Assembly (NCBI GenBank): GCA_963784995.1
Contig: CAWATZ010000012.1
Location: forward strand, 248,001 to 312,000
Origin: CAWATZ01 sp963784995
GTDB taxonomy: Bacteria > Planctomycetota > Planctomycetia > Gemmatales > Gemmataceae
DNA: 64,000 nucleotides
Direction: 5' to 3'
In this document: piece after piece, positions 25,504-33,641 of the stretch
Numbering within the stretch: the first letter of the stretch is position 1
Layout of the letters: each line of letters starts with the position of its first letter
Program-made: the position numbers and the translations under genes
The notes under the pieces: model-generated
Databases searched by the model: none
What the model saw: the letters and a program-made list of their open reading frames with translations, nothing else
What the model was told of the DNA's origin: nothing

Positions 25504-27780
25504 TCATTCCGGGGCGATGTCGGCCAGCTTTTGCAGCGCGGGCAGAAACGCCTGTCGCAGCTGGGGTCCGTACCGATTCCAGGTGTCCGGCTCGGCGAAC
25601 TGGAGCTTGTCGGCCGCGCCCAGCAGGGCGTAGACCCGCCGCGCTGCCGCCACGCAAGCACGGACGGCAGCGCGGTCGCTGGTGCGGTCCAGCTGCGGCC
25701 GGACGAGCAGCACCGGCCGCGGCGCGATCAGGGCCAGCACCTCGGAGAAGTCGCAGGGGATGCGGGCTTCCTGACCGGTGAACGCCGCCAGGCGCGGCTG
25801 TAACACCTGGCCGGGCAAGCGAGCAGCGTCCAGGCGCAGCGGCGTGAAACCGGCCAGCGACACGACGCCGGCGATGCGCTCGTCGAGGGCCGCGGCACAG
25901 AGGGCCACCCGACCGCCCAGAGCGTAGCCGGCCAGATAAATCTTCTTGCCATCCACGACCGGGACTTTCTCCAGCGCATCGACCGCGGCGCGGGCGTCCC
26001 GCACCATCTTGCCCAGCAGCGACCAGCGCGGATAGCGCTCGTAAAAGCGCGTCTCTTCCTCGATCCGATACCCCGTGCCGATGGCGTCGTAAGCGAACAC
26101 GACGAAGCCGGCCCGCAGCAGATCCAGATGCGGCAGCCCCCCGCCCAGGGCGCTGGGGACGTAGCCGCGAGCGCAGGAGTGCGGATTCAGCCAGATCACC
26201 ACCGGCAGCTTCTTGCCCTCGGATTTCGCTTTCTCGGGATAATAGAGATCGCCGCAGACGTATTCGCCGAAGTTGATGCCCTGGCGAGCCATCCCCGCCG
26301 GCGGATTGAGGAAGCGTTTCAGGAGCGTGCCGCGGTACGGCGGCTCCACGCCGTAGCTGCTTTCGCGTCCGCCGGCCCTGGGCGGCTCCTCACCGAGAGT
26401 CCAGAGCAGGTCGCGCTTCAGCTCGGCACGATGGGCCTGCCAGGCTTTGGCGTCGCGGATCGCCGCGGCACTCGGCGGACGCAGCAGATCGTCCGTGCCT
26501 CTCGGCGGAAACCGATCCAGGTCGATCTTCTCCACGGCCTGCCGCACGCTTTCCCGGCGCGGATGGAGGAGGACCTCGGGAAAGGCGACCCGGCCGCGCT
26601 CGAAACAGGTATCGCACCAGTCGAGATAAGTGTGAACGTCAGTGGCGCGGGTTTCGTGACCGCCGGGACGCCAGGCGATGCGCAGCCGCTCGCCGGCCCG
26701 CAGCAGGTCGTAGACCGGCTTGACGGCCAGGTAGGTCTGCTGCACGGCCCAGGTCGATTCGGTGTTGTCGTTGCGGGCGGTGGCAATCAGGCAGCCGCGT
26801 GGCGCGATCAGGGCGAGCAGTTCGTGCTGGTCGATGGGCAGGTGGTCCTCCCGGCCGGCGAAGAACCGCAGCCGGGGATGGACCCAATCGGGGTTCTCGC
26901 GGGTGAGGACTTCGATGCTCTCCGCCATTTGCGGCTCGGCGAACAGGCGAAAAGTGCAGGCGCCGCACTGGCCGGAGCTGCTCGACACGACTGCCCTGAT
27001 GCGCGGATCGAGAGCCGCGGCCATCAGGGCGACCTTGCCGTTGCGCGAGTGGCCGGCAACGGCGATCTTGCCGGTGTCAATCTGCGGGAGCGTGCCCAGG
27101 TAATCGATGCAGCGGCTGGCGGCCCACGCCCGCCGGGCCAGCTTGCCCCAGTCGAAATCCGGCCACAGGTACACGAACGAGTCGGTGTCGTCGCGCTGAT
27201 CGTCGCCGTCGTAGACGCAGCCGGCATAGCCCCGGCTGACGGCCAGCACCGCCCAGGCGCGATGGGTGCGCTGCACGAGAAAGACCGGGAACGGTCCCTT
27301 GCCCGGAGGCAGCAGCAATTCCACGCCGAGCCTGGCTCGATGATCGCGACCGAATTCGAGGCGGAGTTGCCGTGCTGTCGCACCGGCCTCCTCCCGGCTG
27401 GCCAGGACCTCGGCGCGGACGTTGCCGGGCGGCGGCGGGATCGTGCCGAGGACGTAGTGCTGTAACTGTTGGAGCAGACGTTGCCGCTGCCACGGCCACT
27501 CGGCCGGGTCCGTGATGACCACCGCACGCTCCCCCTCGCGGCGCAGCAGCGGATTGGGCAGGTCGGCCTGCCGTGGCAGGGCGGCGAAGTCGGGCGGCAA
27601 TTCGCCGCTCCGTTGCAGCCATTTCTCCCAGGCCGGGCTTCGGGGCAGGATACGCAGCAAATGCTCCAGTTCGGCTCGCCGAGGATCTGCGGGACGGTCG
27701 GCCGCGGCTTCAGGCGGGGGGGCCAGCGCACATACACCCAGCAGCAGGCACAGAAGCAGGGAGGCAGCCGCCGATCGCAT
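25504..27780 (-). CDS. Secreted tandem alpha/beta hydrolase: CE15-like domain plus inactive second domain
   Basis: A 758-residue protein; ATG 27780 behind GGAG, with a signal peptide at residues 1-27. The first hydrolase domain (about 95-400) resembles glucuronoyl/acetyl-xylan esterases: IDTGKIAVAGHSRNGKVALM gives the nucleophile Ser245 in GHSRNG, with the likely His375 in RPGGHETRA. The second domain (about 500-758) has the same order of elements: LPVVIWLNPHSCARGY, FAYDAIGTGYRIEEETRFYE and KIYLAGYALGGRVALCAAAL. Here Ala620 replaces the nucleophile Ser and no C-terminal GGH motif follows. The second half is probably non-catalytic, perhaps structural or substrate-binding. A role in plant or algal polysaccharide breakdown is inferred from the family. 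Confidence 0.8.
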   Translation of the reverse strand: MRSAAASLLLCLLLGVCALAPPPEAAADRPADPRRAELEHLLRILPRSPAWEKWLQRSGELPPDFAALPRQADLPNPLLRREGERAVVITDPAEWPWQRQRLLQQLQHYVLGTIPPPPGNVRAEVLASREEAGATARQLRLEFGRDHRARLGVELLLPPGKGPFPVFLVQRTHRAWAVLAVSRGYAGCVYDGDDQRDDTDSFVYLWPDFDWGKLARRAWAASRCIDYLGTLPQIDTGKIAVAGHSRNGKVALMAAALDPRIRAVVSSSSGQCGACTFRLFAEPQMAESIEVLTRENPDWVHPRLRFFAGREDHLPIDQHELLALIAPRGCLIATARNDNTESTWAVQQTYLAVKPVYDLLRAGERLRIAWRPGGHETRATDVHTYLDWCDTCFERGRVAFPEVLLHPRRESVRQAVEKIDLDRFPPRGTDDLLRPPSAAAIRDAKAWQAHRAELKRDLLWTLGEEPPRAGGRESSYGVEPPYRGTLLKRFLNPPAGMARQGINFGEYVCGDLYYPEKAKSEGKKLPVVIWLNPHSCARGYVPSALGGGLPHLDLLRAGFVVFAYDAIGTGYRIEEETRFYERYPRWSLLGKMVRDARAAVDALEKVPVVDGKKIYLAGYALGGRVALCAAALDERIAGVVSLAGFTPLRLDAARLPGQVLQPRLAAFTGQEARIPCDFSEVLALIAPRPVLLVRPQLDRTSDRAAVRACVAAARRVYALLGAADKLQFAEPDTWNRYGPQLRQAFLPALQKLADIAPE

Positions 27781-28051
27781 CCTGGGAGTCTCCGTCGCGT
27801 TCGGCCCCTGGCGATTGAAGACCTTCACGCGCACGTTGGGGCCTCCAGGTTCTCGGGCGTCCGGAAAGGGTGCCGCAGCGCCCTTTTTAGCTCGCAACAG
27901 GTGGATCCGGCAAGGCCGCTTCCCGATACGACCGTCTAAAAAAGGTCGAAAAAAGAGGACGCATCTATTTATGCTCCTGCCACCCCGACCCCTTCAAGAA
28001 ATAGATGTGTCGTCTTTCTGCTTCGGAGGCGTGGACGGCGATCATCAAGTT

Positions 28052-28267
28052 TCAAGCAGGTCCGTTGGTTTGCTCAATGACTTCTATCTGGTCAGGAGGG
28101 AGTTCAGTGCTATACGCATTATCCTTCCCAAGTTCGTAGACAACACGATACAGGTGTCTTCCGTTGAGACCTATGGGGCCGCGATCTTCTCGGACCTGTC
28201 CCACAACGGACCTTCCACCAATCTTGAAACGAACCTTGTCTCCAACTTTAATCTGTTTCGTTGACAT
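28052..28267 (-). CDS. Small SH3/KOW-like hypothetical protein
   Basis: A 71-residue protein; the ATG at 28267 follows GGGAGGGA. The sequence KVGDKVRFKIGGRSVVGQVR then EDRGPIGLNGRHLYRVVYEL alternates beta strands and Gly turns like a small SH3 barrel (KOW or hypothetical YcfA/DUF-type). No signal peptide. It lies 92 bp downstream of the HEPN-like gene on the same strand. Function unknown. Confidence 0.6.
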   Translation of the reverse strand: MSTKQIKVGDKVRFKIGGRSVVGQVREDRGPIGLNGRHLYRVVYELGKDNAYSTELPPDQIEVIEQTNGPA

Positions 28268-28359
28268 AATTGTCCCTCCCGCGTTACGGAGGCCAAGGGG
28301 CGGCCCCAAGCATTGTCGTCAGGTGGTTCCGCATCACCGTATCAAATGCCTGAGACAGG

Positions 28360-28866
28360 CTATTCAGCCGCACTTCTCCAACGCCGTACCTCCTCAAGAT
28401 GGAGGACTGGGTCTGGACCGAAAAGAGCCGGGTCGAAGTCATTGTGAGCGATGGCATTTCGCCATCTCATCAACTCATCAAGCAGCTCCCTCCGTCGTGT
28501 ATGCAGGGCGTGAAGCGAGTAGACGTCGTCCCAGAACGCTACCCCGAAGCGGCCGAAATCTCCGCCAATGGCACCGGGTTGGGGATTCCCGCGATCCAAC
28601 TGCAGACCCCAGAGGAACTGCTGGCGAATCACTTCCTGCAGGTGAAAGGGCGTTGCTGCGATTACGTGTTCCACGCATTCCGAATGGGGGTCACGACAAA
28701 AACCCTGAAACTCAGACGCCAGCAACACCGCATAGGCCCGGTTAACCTGCTGCGTCGCATAACGCCGTCCACGACCGGTGCCTCCAATGTGAGCATGTGC
28801 CGCCTCAATTTCCTCCAGGGCAGCCTGACGCCTTCCTGTCCATTGCAGCAGCGAGTTCGACGGCAT
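28360..28866 (-). CDS. HEPN-like protein (RNAIAH motif)
   Basis: A 168-residue, mainly helical protein. The N-terminal part reads ALEEIEAAHAHIGGTGRGRR then YATQQVNRAYAVLLASEFQG. The C-terminal part contains LLDELMRWRNAIAHNDFDP, with R136-x4-H141 matching the HEPN Rx4-6H signature used by many RNases of toxin and defence systems. Proteins of this kind recur in scattered bacterial genomes, from memory, with no proven role. The neighbour at 28052-28267 on the same strand is a possible partner, but no nucleotidyltransferase (MNT) or other classic HEPN antitoxin is present. Confidence 0.65.
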   Translation of the reverse strand: MPSNSLLQWTGRRQAALEEIEAAHAHIGGTGRGRRYATQQVNRAYAVLLASEFQGFCRDPHSECVEHVIAATPFHLQEVIRQQFLWGLQLDRGNPQPGAIGGDFGRFGVAFWDDVYSLHALHTRRRELLDELMRWRNAIAHNDFDPALFGPDPVLHLEEVRRWRSAAE

Positions 28867-29094
28867 TGGCTCTCATCCAGGTAAGGTTCATGCCACATAG
28901 TCTCTCTTGGATGTCGCGTCTTACCCCTTCTATCTGGCTCTCTGCTTTCCTCGGCTGCCCAATCTTTTCCTTCAAGATACCCAATGCCTCTCTGGGTTGC
29001 AACGACGTTCTGAGTTTCTGCCCAACAAGACAGCCATGCTCGCGCCGAGGATAAAGAACGCGGCTCGGCAACCGGGGGCCGCGGAAGAAAAAAA

Positions 29095-29382
29095 GTGTTT
29101 CAGGACCGCTCGATCGGAGGCACGGCGATCACGGACGAGGGCCTCAAGCACTTCCGGGCCCTCCGCAAGCTCTCGTACCTGCGGTTGCACGGCTGCAAGA
29201 ACGTGGCGGATCGGGGGCTGCGGAACCTCGACCCGCTCGACAAGCTCACGACGCTGGACCTGAGCGCCACTGCGTTGACCGACGCGGGCCTGCCGGCTCT
29301 GGCCGCCCTGCACAGTTTGAGGACGCTGGATCTGTCGGGGACCCCGGTGACCGACGCGGGCGTGGCTCGCTTGCAGCGATAG
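29095..29382 (+). pseudogene. Leucine-rich-repeat fragment
   Basis: About 95 codons of ribonuclease-inhibitor-type LRRs: ITDEGLKHFRALRKLSYLRL, LTTLDLSATALTDAGLPALA and LRTLDLSGTPVTDAGVARLQ, then a stop. There is no signal peptide, no clear ribosome binding site and no N-terminal cap. Full-length planctomycete LRR proteins of this type are several times longer. This looks like the 3' remnant of such a gene; upstream bases (28867-29094) show nothing recognisable. Confidence 0.55.
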
Positions 29383-29438
29383 CGGCCCGGGTGCAAGATT
29401 CACCGGCGACCGTTTTACCACGCGCGGATGAAACCGAC

Positions 29439-29485
29439 ACAAGCCCGAAGCGCCAGCGCCGGGACACGCCGGTCCCGGCGCTTGT
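29439..29485. repeat. Degenerate REP-like palindrome at the ABC permease 3' end
   Basis: Left arm 29439-29465 is a diverged copy of the 27-bp unit seen at 5895 and 38171. The right arm 29471-29485 (ggtcccggcgcttgt) is truncated and abuts the permease stop codon. Confidence 0.6.
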
Positions 29486-30547
29486 CACAAAGGAGCCGGC
29501 AGGTCCCGCCGGGTGAACCCCCACAAGGCCATGCCGTAGCCGAGCAGCCCCACGCCGGCCAGCACTGCCACCATCGGCACCCGGCACAGCGGCTCGCCGC
29601 CGTTCCATTCGCGCAGCATCACGTACCAGTCCCCGGAGATGATCACCTGCTGCGGCTGGAAGTAGTAGAACACGGTCAGCGGCCGCAGCGGGGCCAGCAC
29701 GTCCCACATCTGGCCCAGCAGGTTCAGCAGGAACTGGATCAGGAACAGCAGCACCGCCAGGCCCAGGACACGCCAGCGGAATCGGCCCAACGCCGACAAG
29801 AACATGGTGATGCCGCTGACGGCGAACATCAGGCCGCCGACCACGAACAGGGCCGGGCCGAAGCGGAGCGGCTCGATCTTCAGCCGCTGCCGCAGCGCCT
29901 CGTTGGGCTCCGTCAGGATCGGCACGCGACGTTTGCCGGCCGGCTCTTGCAGACGCACCTTGAAGGGACCGAACTCAATGACGTAGCCCGGTTTCGGAGC
30001 TAACGGTTTGGTGGGAAGCTCGATCGGCCGGATCTGGATGGGCCCCACCAGCCAGGTCCCCAGGCAGGTGCCGCCCCACAGACTCAGGGCGAGCAAGGGA
30101 ATGGCGATCAGGTCCACGAGCAGGTGGGCCAGGATCAGCCGATAGCGGGCCAGCGGCTGGGCCAGCAGCAGCTCCAGCGTCCCCCGGTCCAGTTCGCCCG
30201 CAATGGCCCCGGCCGCCCGGCCGACGGACCAGACACAGAAAAGAACCAGCATCAGCGGATGGACGTAGCCGATTGACAGCATGTCCATCGCCTGGTCCAG
30301 GGTGATCTTCTCGCCGCCGATCAGGGTGCGCAGGATCGCGCCCCGGCCCCTGGAAGACGACCTCCTCGACGTCCTTCGGCACCAGCCCGCTGGCGTCGGC
30401 CAGGCCGAACAGGAACGGGGCCAGCTGACCCAGGATGCGCTCGGTGATCTTGGCCCACAGACACTGGAACGCCGCCAGGAACAGCGCCACCACCAGCAAC
30501 GCCGGGAAGATGTCGCGCAGCAGCTTGCGCACCAGGGTCCAGGTCAT
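29485..30547 (-). CDS. ABC-2 type transporter permease (one frameshift)
   Basis: The ATG at 30547 overlaps the ATPase stop. N-terminal TM1 is FPALLVVALFLAAFQCLWAK. The frame breaks near 30345, where a G of a GGGG run seems lost, and continues as GAILRTLIGGEKITLDQAMD. Further membrane segments follow: VHPLMLVLFCVWSVGRAAGA (with AGELDRGTLELLLAQPLAR, the ABC-2 signature region), LLVDLIAIPLLALSLWGGTC, ALFVVGGLMFAVSGITMFLS, VLGLAVLLFLIQFLLNLLGQ and MVAVLAGVGLLGYGMALWGF. A periplasmic loop of about 70 residues lies between TM3 and TM4. Exports an unknown substrate with the ATPase at 30544-31449. Confidence 0.78.
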
Positions 30548-31449
30548 TCGGTGCCTCCGTGATAGCGATAGTAGATCGAGGCCAGCCCCAGCGGCTGCAC
30601 GCGCAGGTCGGCCAACGCTTGCTGCGACAGCCAGGCCAGCAGGTCGTGGAGCGGGCCGTCGTATTCCAGGGTCAGGTGGTCCCCGTGGCGCTGGCGCAGT
30701 CCCAGGCCCGGTAACGTCGCCAGGTCGGGCATCTCGCCCTTGATCTGGACCTTGATCTCGCGTCCCCGGCGGAGCTGGTGCATGTCTTGCAGATGGACCA
30801 ACCGGCCTCGGCGGAGGATGGCCACCCGGTCACACACCGCCTCGACCTCGCTCAGGACGTGGGAGGAGAAGAGGACGGTCTGTCCTCGGTCCTTCGCCAG
30901 ACGCACCTGGTCCAGCAATTCGTCGCGCATGGTCGGGTCGAGCGCATTGGTCGGCTCGTCCATGATGAGCAGGGCGGCGTGCGGGGCCAGCACCTGAAGG
31001 AGGGCTACCTTGCGTTTCATGCCGGACGACAGGCTGGCGATGGGACGATCCAGATCGATGTCGAACTGCCGGGCCAGGTCGGCCAGGTTGTCCCGGATCG
31101 GTTGGCCGCGCAGCTGGCACAGGAACCGGATCAGGCCGCGACCGGTCATGTTCTCGTAAAGACGCAGCTCTCCGGGCAGATAGGCAATCTGCCGGCGTGC
31201 GCGAACGCTGTCGGTCCAGCAGTCATGGCCGGCTACGAGGGCGCGGCCACTGCTGGGACGGAGAAAACCCAGGACCAGACGCAACGCCGTGGTCTTGCCC
31301 GAGCCGTTGGGGCCCAGCAGACCAAAGACCTCGCTAACGCCGACCTCCAGGTTCAGATCGTCCAGGGCCCGGAAGCGGCCGTAGTCCTTGGTCAGACGTT
31401 CGGTACGGAGCAAACGCTCAACGCCTGGCGGCAGCACTGCATCAAGCAC
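30544..31449 (-). CDS. ABC transporter ATP-binding protein
   Basis: A 301-residue nucleotide-binding subunit of an ABC-2 exporter; likely GTG start at 31449 with AGGA upstream. Walker A is GPNGSGKT (46-53), the signature LSSGMKRK (140-147), Walker B LLIMDEP (160-166) and the switch His197 in FSSHVLSE. The C-terminal extension of about 80 residues is typical of drug/Na-type exporters of the DrrA/NatA group. The 4-base overlap with the permease implies translational coupling. Substrate unknown. Confidence 0.9.
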   Translation of the reverse strand: MLDAVLPPGVERLLRTERLTKDYGRFRALDDLNLEVGVSEVFGLLGPNGSGKTTALRLVLGFLRPSSGRALVAGHDCWTDSVRARRQIAYLPGELRLYENMTGRGLIRFLCQLRGQPIRDNLADLARQFDIDLDRPIASLSSGMKRKVALLQVLAPHAALLIMDEPTNALDPTMRDELLDQVRLAKDRGQTVLFSSHVLSEVEAVCDRVAILRRGRLVHLQDMHQLRRGREIKVQIKGEMPDLATLPGLGLRQRHGDHLTLEYDGPLHDLLAWLSQQALADLRVQPLGLASIYYRYHGGTE

Positions 31450-31680
31450 GAGGAGGTTCCTGGACGGTGTTCATCGTCTGGGCCGCACGGATCGCCGATC
31501 TGGCCACTCCGCCATTATCTGAAGGGCAGGCCATTCCGCCCAGCCTTGGTCCCGACCCCGGCACGGCAAACCTCGGGGGGCGGAAGTTGGGGTGCCATCG
31601 TATAATGGGGATGGTAGCCCCCAGGGCTGATGCTCTGGGCCGGCAGGAAACAACACCAAGCCAGAATAAGGAAGGCTGTG

Positions 31681-32859
31681 ATGACGGATGCCTTTCTCCT
31701 GTCCGCGGCACGGACGCCGGTTGGCAAGTTCCTCGGTGGACTTGCCGACCTGACCGCCCCTCAGCTGGGGGCCCTGGCCATCACCGAGGCGATCCGCCGG
31801 GCCCACGTCGAGCCGCCGCAAATCGAAGAGGTGATCCTGGGCAACGTGATCCAGGCCGGCGTCGGCCAGAACCCGGCCCGGCAGGCGGCCATCAAGGCGG
31901 GCCTGCCCGACCGCATCGCCGCGTTCACGGTGAACAAGGTGTGCGGCTCCGGCCTCAAGGCGGTGATGCTCGCCGCCCAGGCCATCCGCGCCGGCGACGC
32001 CGACCTGCTCGTGGCCGGCGGCACCGAGAGCATGAGCCGGGCCCCCTATCTGCTGCAAGGGACACGTACCGGCTGGAAATTCGGCGACCAGAAGGCGCTC
32101 GACGCGATGGTCCACGATGGCCTCTGGTGCGCCTTCGAGGACTGGCACATGGGCGAGGCGGCCGAACACATCGCGCTGAAGTTCGGCGTCAGCCGGGCCG
32201 AGCAGGACCGCTTCGCGCTGCAGAGCCAGCAGCGAGCGGCCGCGGCCTGGCAGCAGGGAGCATTCACCGCGGAGGTCGTTCCGGTCACCGTGGGGGCCGG
32301 CACCCGGGCTCGCGTCGTGAACCAGGATGAGGGGATGCGTCCGGACACGACGTTGGACGCCCTGGCCAAGCTGAAACCGGCCTTCCGCGACAAGGGCTCG
32401 GTCACGGCCGGCAACGCCTCCACGCTCAGCGACGGAGCGGCGGCGCTGGTGGTCGGCTCGACGCGGGTGGTCGAGCGGCTGGGAGTCAAGCCGCTGGCCC
32501 GGATCGTCGCTTACGCCACCAGCGGCGTCAAGCCGCGCGACATCTTCATTGCCCCGGTCTACGCGGTCCGCCAGGTACTCGACCGGGCGCAACTGAAATT
32601 GAGCGACATCGACCTGTTCGAGCTGAACGAGGCCTTCGCCGCCCAGATGCTGGCCTGCGGCAAGGAGCTGCGCCTGGACGAGAGCAAGGTCAACGTTAAC
32701 GGCGGGGCGATTGCACTGGGGCATCCGATCGGGGCGTCGGGAGCGCGGGTGCTGGTGACGCTGCTGTACGCTCTGGAGCAGCGGGGGCTGAAGCGCGGGC
32801 TGGCCTCGCTGTGCCTGGGCGGCGGCAATGCGGTGGCGATGGTGGTGGAACGGACTTGA
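31681..32859 (+). CDS. Acetyl-CoA C-acetyltransferase (thiolase)
   Basis: A 392-residue thiolase from ATG 31681, matching the usual length of about 390. Catalytic Cys88 is in VNKVCGSGLKAV. The His motif is ALGHPIGASGARVLV and the second Cys is CLGGGNAVAMV near the C-terminus; ELNEAFAAQ is also present. It condenses two acetyl-CoA, or thiolytically cleaves acetoacetyl-CoA. The methylmalonyl-CoA mutase gene lies downstream with an Uma2 gene between, suggesting a short/branched acyl-CoA pathway. No beta-oxidation partners are in the window. Confidence 0.92.
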   Translation: MTDAFLLSAARTPVGKFLGGLADLTAPQLGALAITEAIRRAHVEPPQIEEVILGNVIQAGVGQNPARQAAIKAGLPDRIAAFTVNKVCGSGLKAVMLAAQAIRAGDADLLVAGGTESMSRAPYLLQGTRTGWKFGDQKALDAMVHDGLWCAFEDWHMGEAAEHIALKFGVSRAEQDRFALQSQQRAAAAWQQGAFTAEVVPVTVGAGTRARVVNQDEGMRPDTTLDALAKLKPAFRDKGSVTAGNASTLSDGAAALVVGSTRVVERLGVKPLARIVAYATSGVKPRDIFIAPVYAVRQVLDRAQLKLSDIDLFELNEAFAAQMLACGKELRLDESKVNVNGGAIALGHPIGASGARVLVTLLYALEQRGLKRGLASLCLGGGNAVAMVVERT

Positions 32860-32878
32860 TTCGGGGAGGAACCAAACG

Positions 32879-33487
32879 ATGACCACGATCCTGACTCAAC
32901 CCGCAACGATTCCGGCGGCCCAACCGGCCAAGGTTCCGGCGGTGCCGAGACTGCAAAACGGAGATCGCTTGTCTCGCCCAGAATACGAACGCCGCTACGA
33001 GGCAATGCCGGAGCTGAAGAATGCCCAACTGATCGAAGGAGTCGTCTTCATGCCCTCGCCTGTAACGCATCAGCACCACGGGGCTCCTCATTTCGATCTG
33101 ATCGGCTGGCTCTGCTTGTATCGGATCGGAACGCCTGGAGTTCGCGGCGGGGACAATTCAACCCTCCGGCTCGACCTGGACAATGCTCCTCAGCCGGATG
33201 CTTACTTGATCGTGCTGCCCTCCCACGGCGGGCAGGCTCGGATCGATAGCGAGGGGTACATTGTTGGCGCTCCGGAGCTGGTCGCCGAGGTGTCGGCTAC
33301 CACGGTCAGCATGGACCTGCACGCCAAGCTCAACGCCTATCGGCGGAATGGCGTGCGGGAGTACGTGGTCTGGCGAGTCCTGGAGCAAGCGATCGACTGG
33401 TTCGTGCTTCGCGGCGGGCAGTTCGATCCTCTTGACCCGGACGGGCGGTCTTTACCGCAGCGAGGTCTTGCCAGGGCTCTGGCTTGA
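32879..33487 (+). CDS. Uma2 family (DUF820) restriction-endonuclease-like protein, probable C-terminal frameshift
   Basis: ATG 32879 behind GGGGAGGA. The Uma2 fold is clear: YEAMPELKNAQLIEGVVFMP, LRLDLDNAPQPDAYLIVLPS, GAPELVAEVSATTVSMDLHA and KLNAYRRNGVREYVVWRVLE, with the PD-(D/E)xK-like residues in PDAYLIV and ELVAEV. At about 33450 the frame departs from homology; another frame supplies GLYRSEVLPGLWLDPDALIN with GDMPRVAQVQQQGLASPEHA, and runs without a stop into the mutase gene. The real end is therefore uncertain (somewhere before 33642). Uma2 proteins are abundant in planctomycetes and cyanobacteria with no settled role. Confidence 0.75.
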   Translation: MTTILTQPATIPAAQPAKVPAVPRLQNGDRLSRPEYERRYEAMPELKNAQLIEGVVFMPSPVTHQHHGAPHFDLIGWLCLYRIGTPGVRGGDNSTLRLDLDNAPQPDAYLIVLPSHGGQARIDSEGYIVGAPELVAEVSATTVSMDLHAKLNAYRRNGVREYVVWRVLEQAIDWFVLRGGQFDPLDPDGRSLPQRGLARALA

Positions 33488-33641
33488 TCCGGACGCCTTG
33501 ATCAATGGCGACATGCCCCGCGTGGCCCAGGTGCAGCAGCAGGGTCTGGCATCCCCGGAACATGCGGCTTTTGTGGCCCGGTTGCAGGCGACGCATGCCT
33601 CCCGCGCCTTCTACCGGCAATCCTTGAACAAGGAGAGAGTC

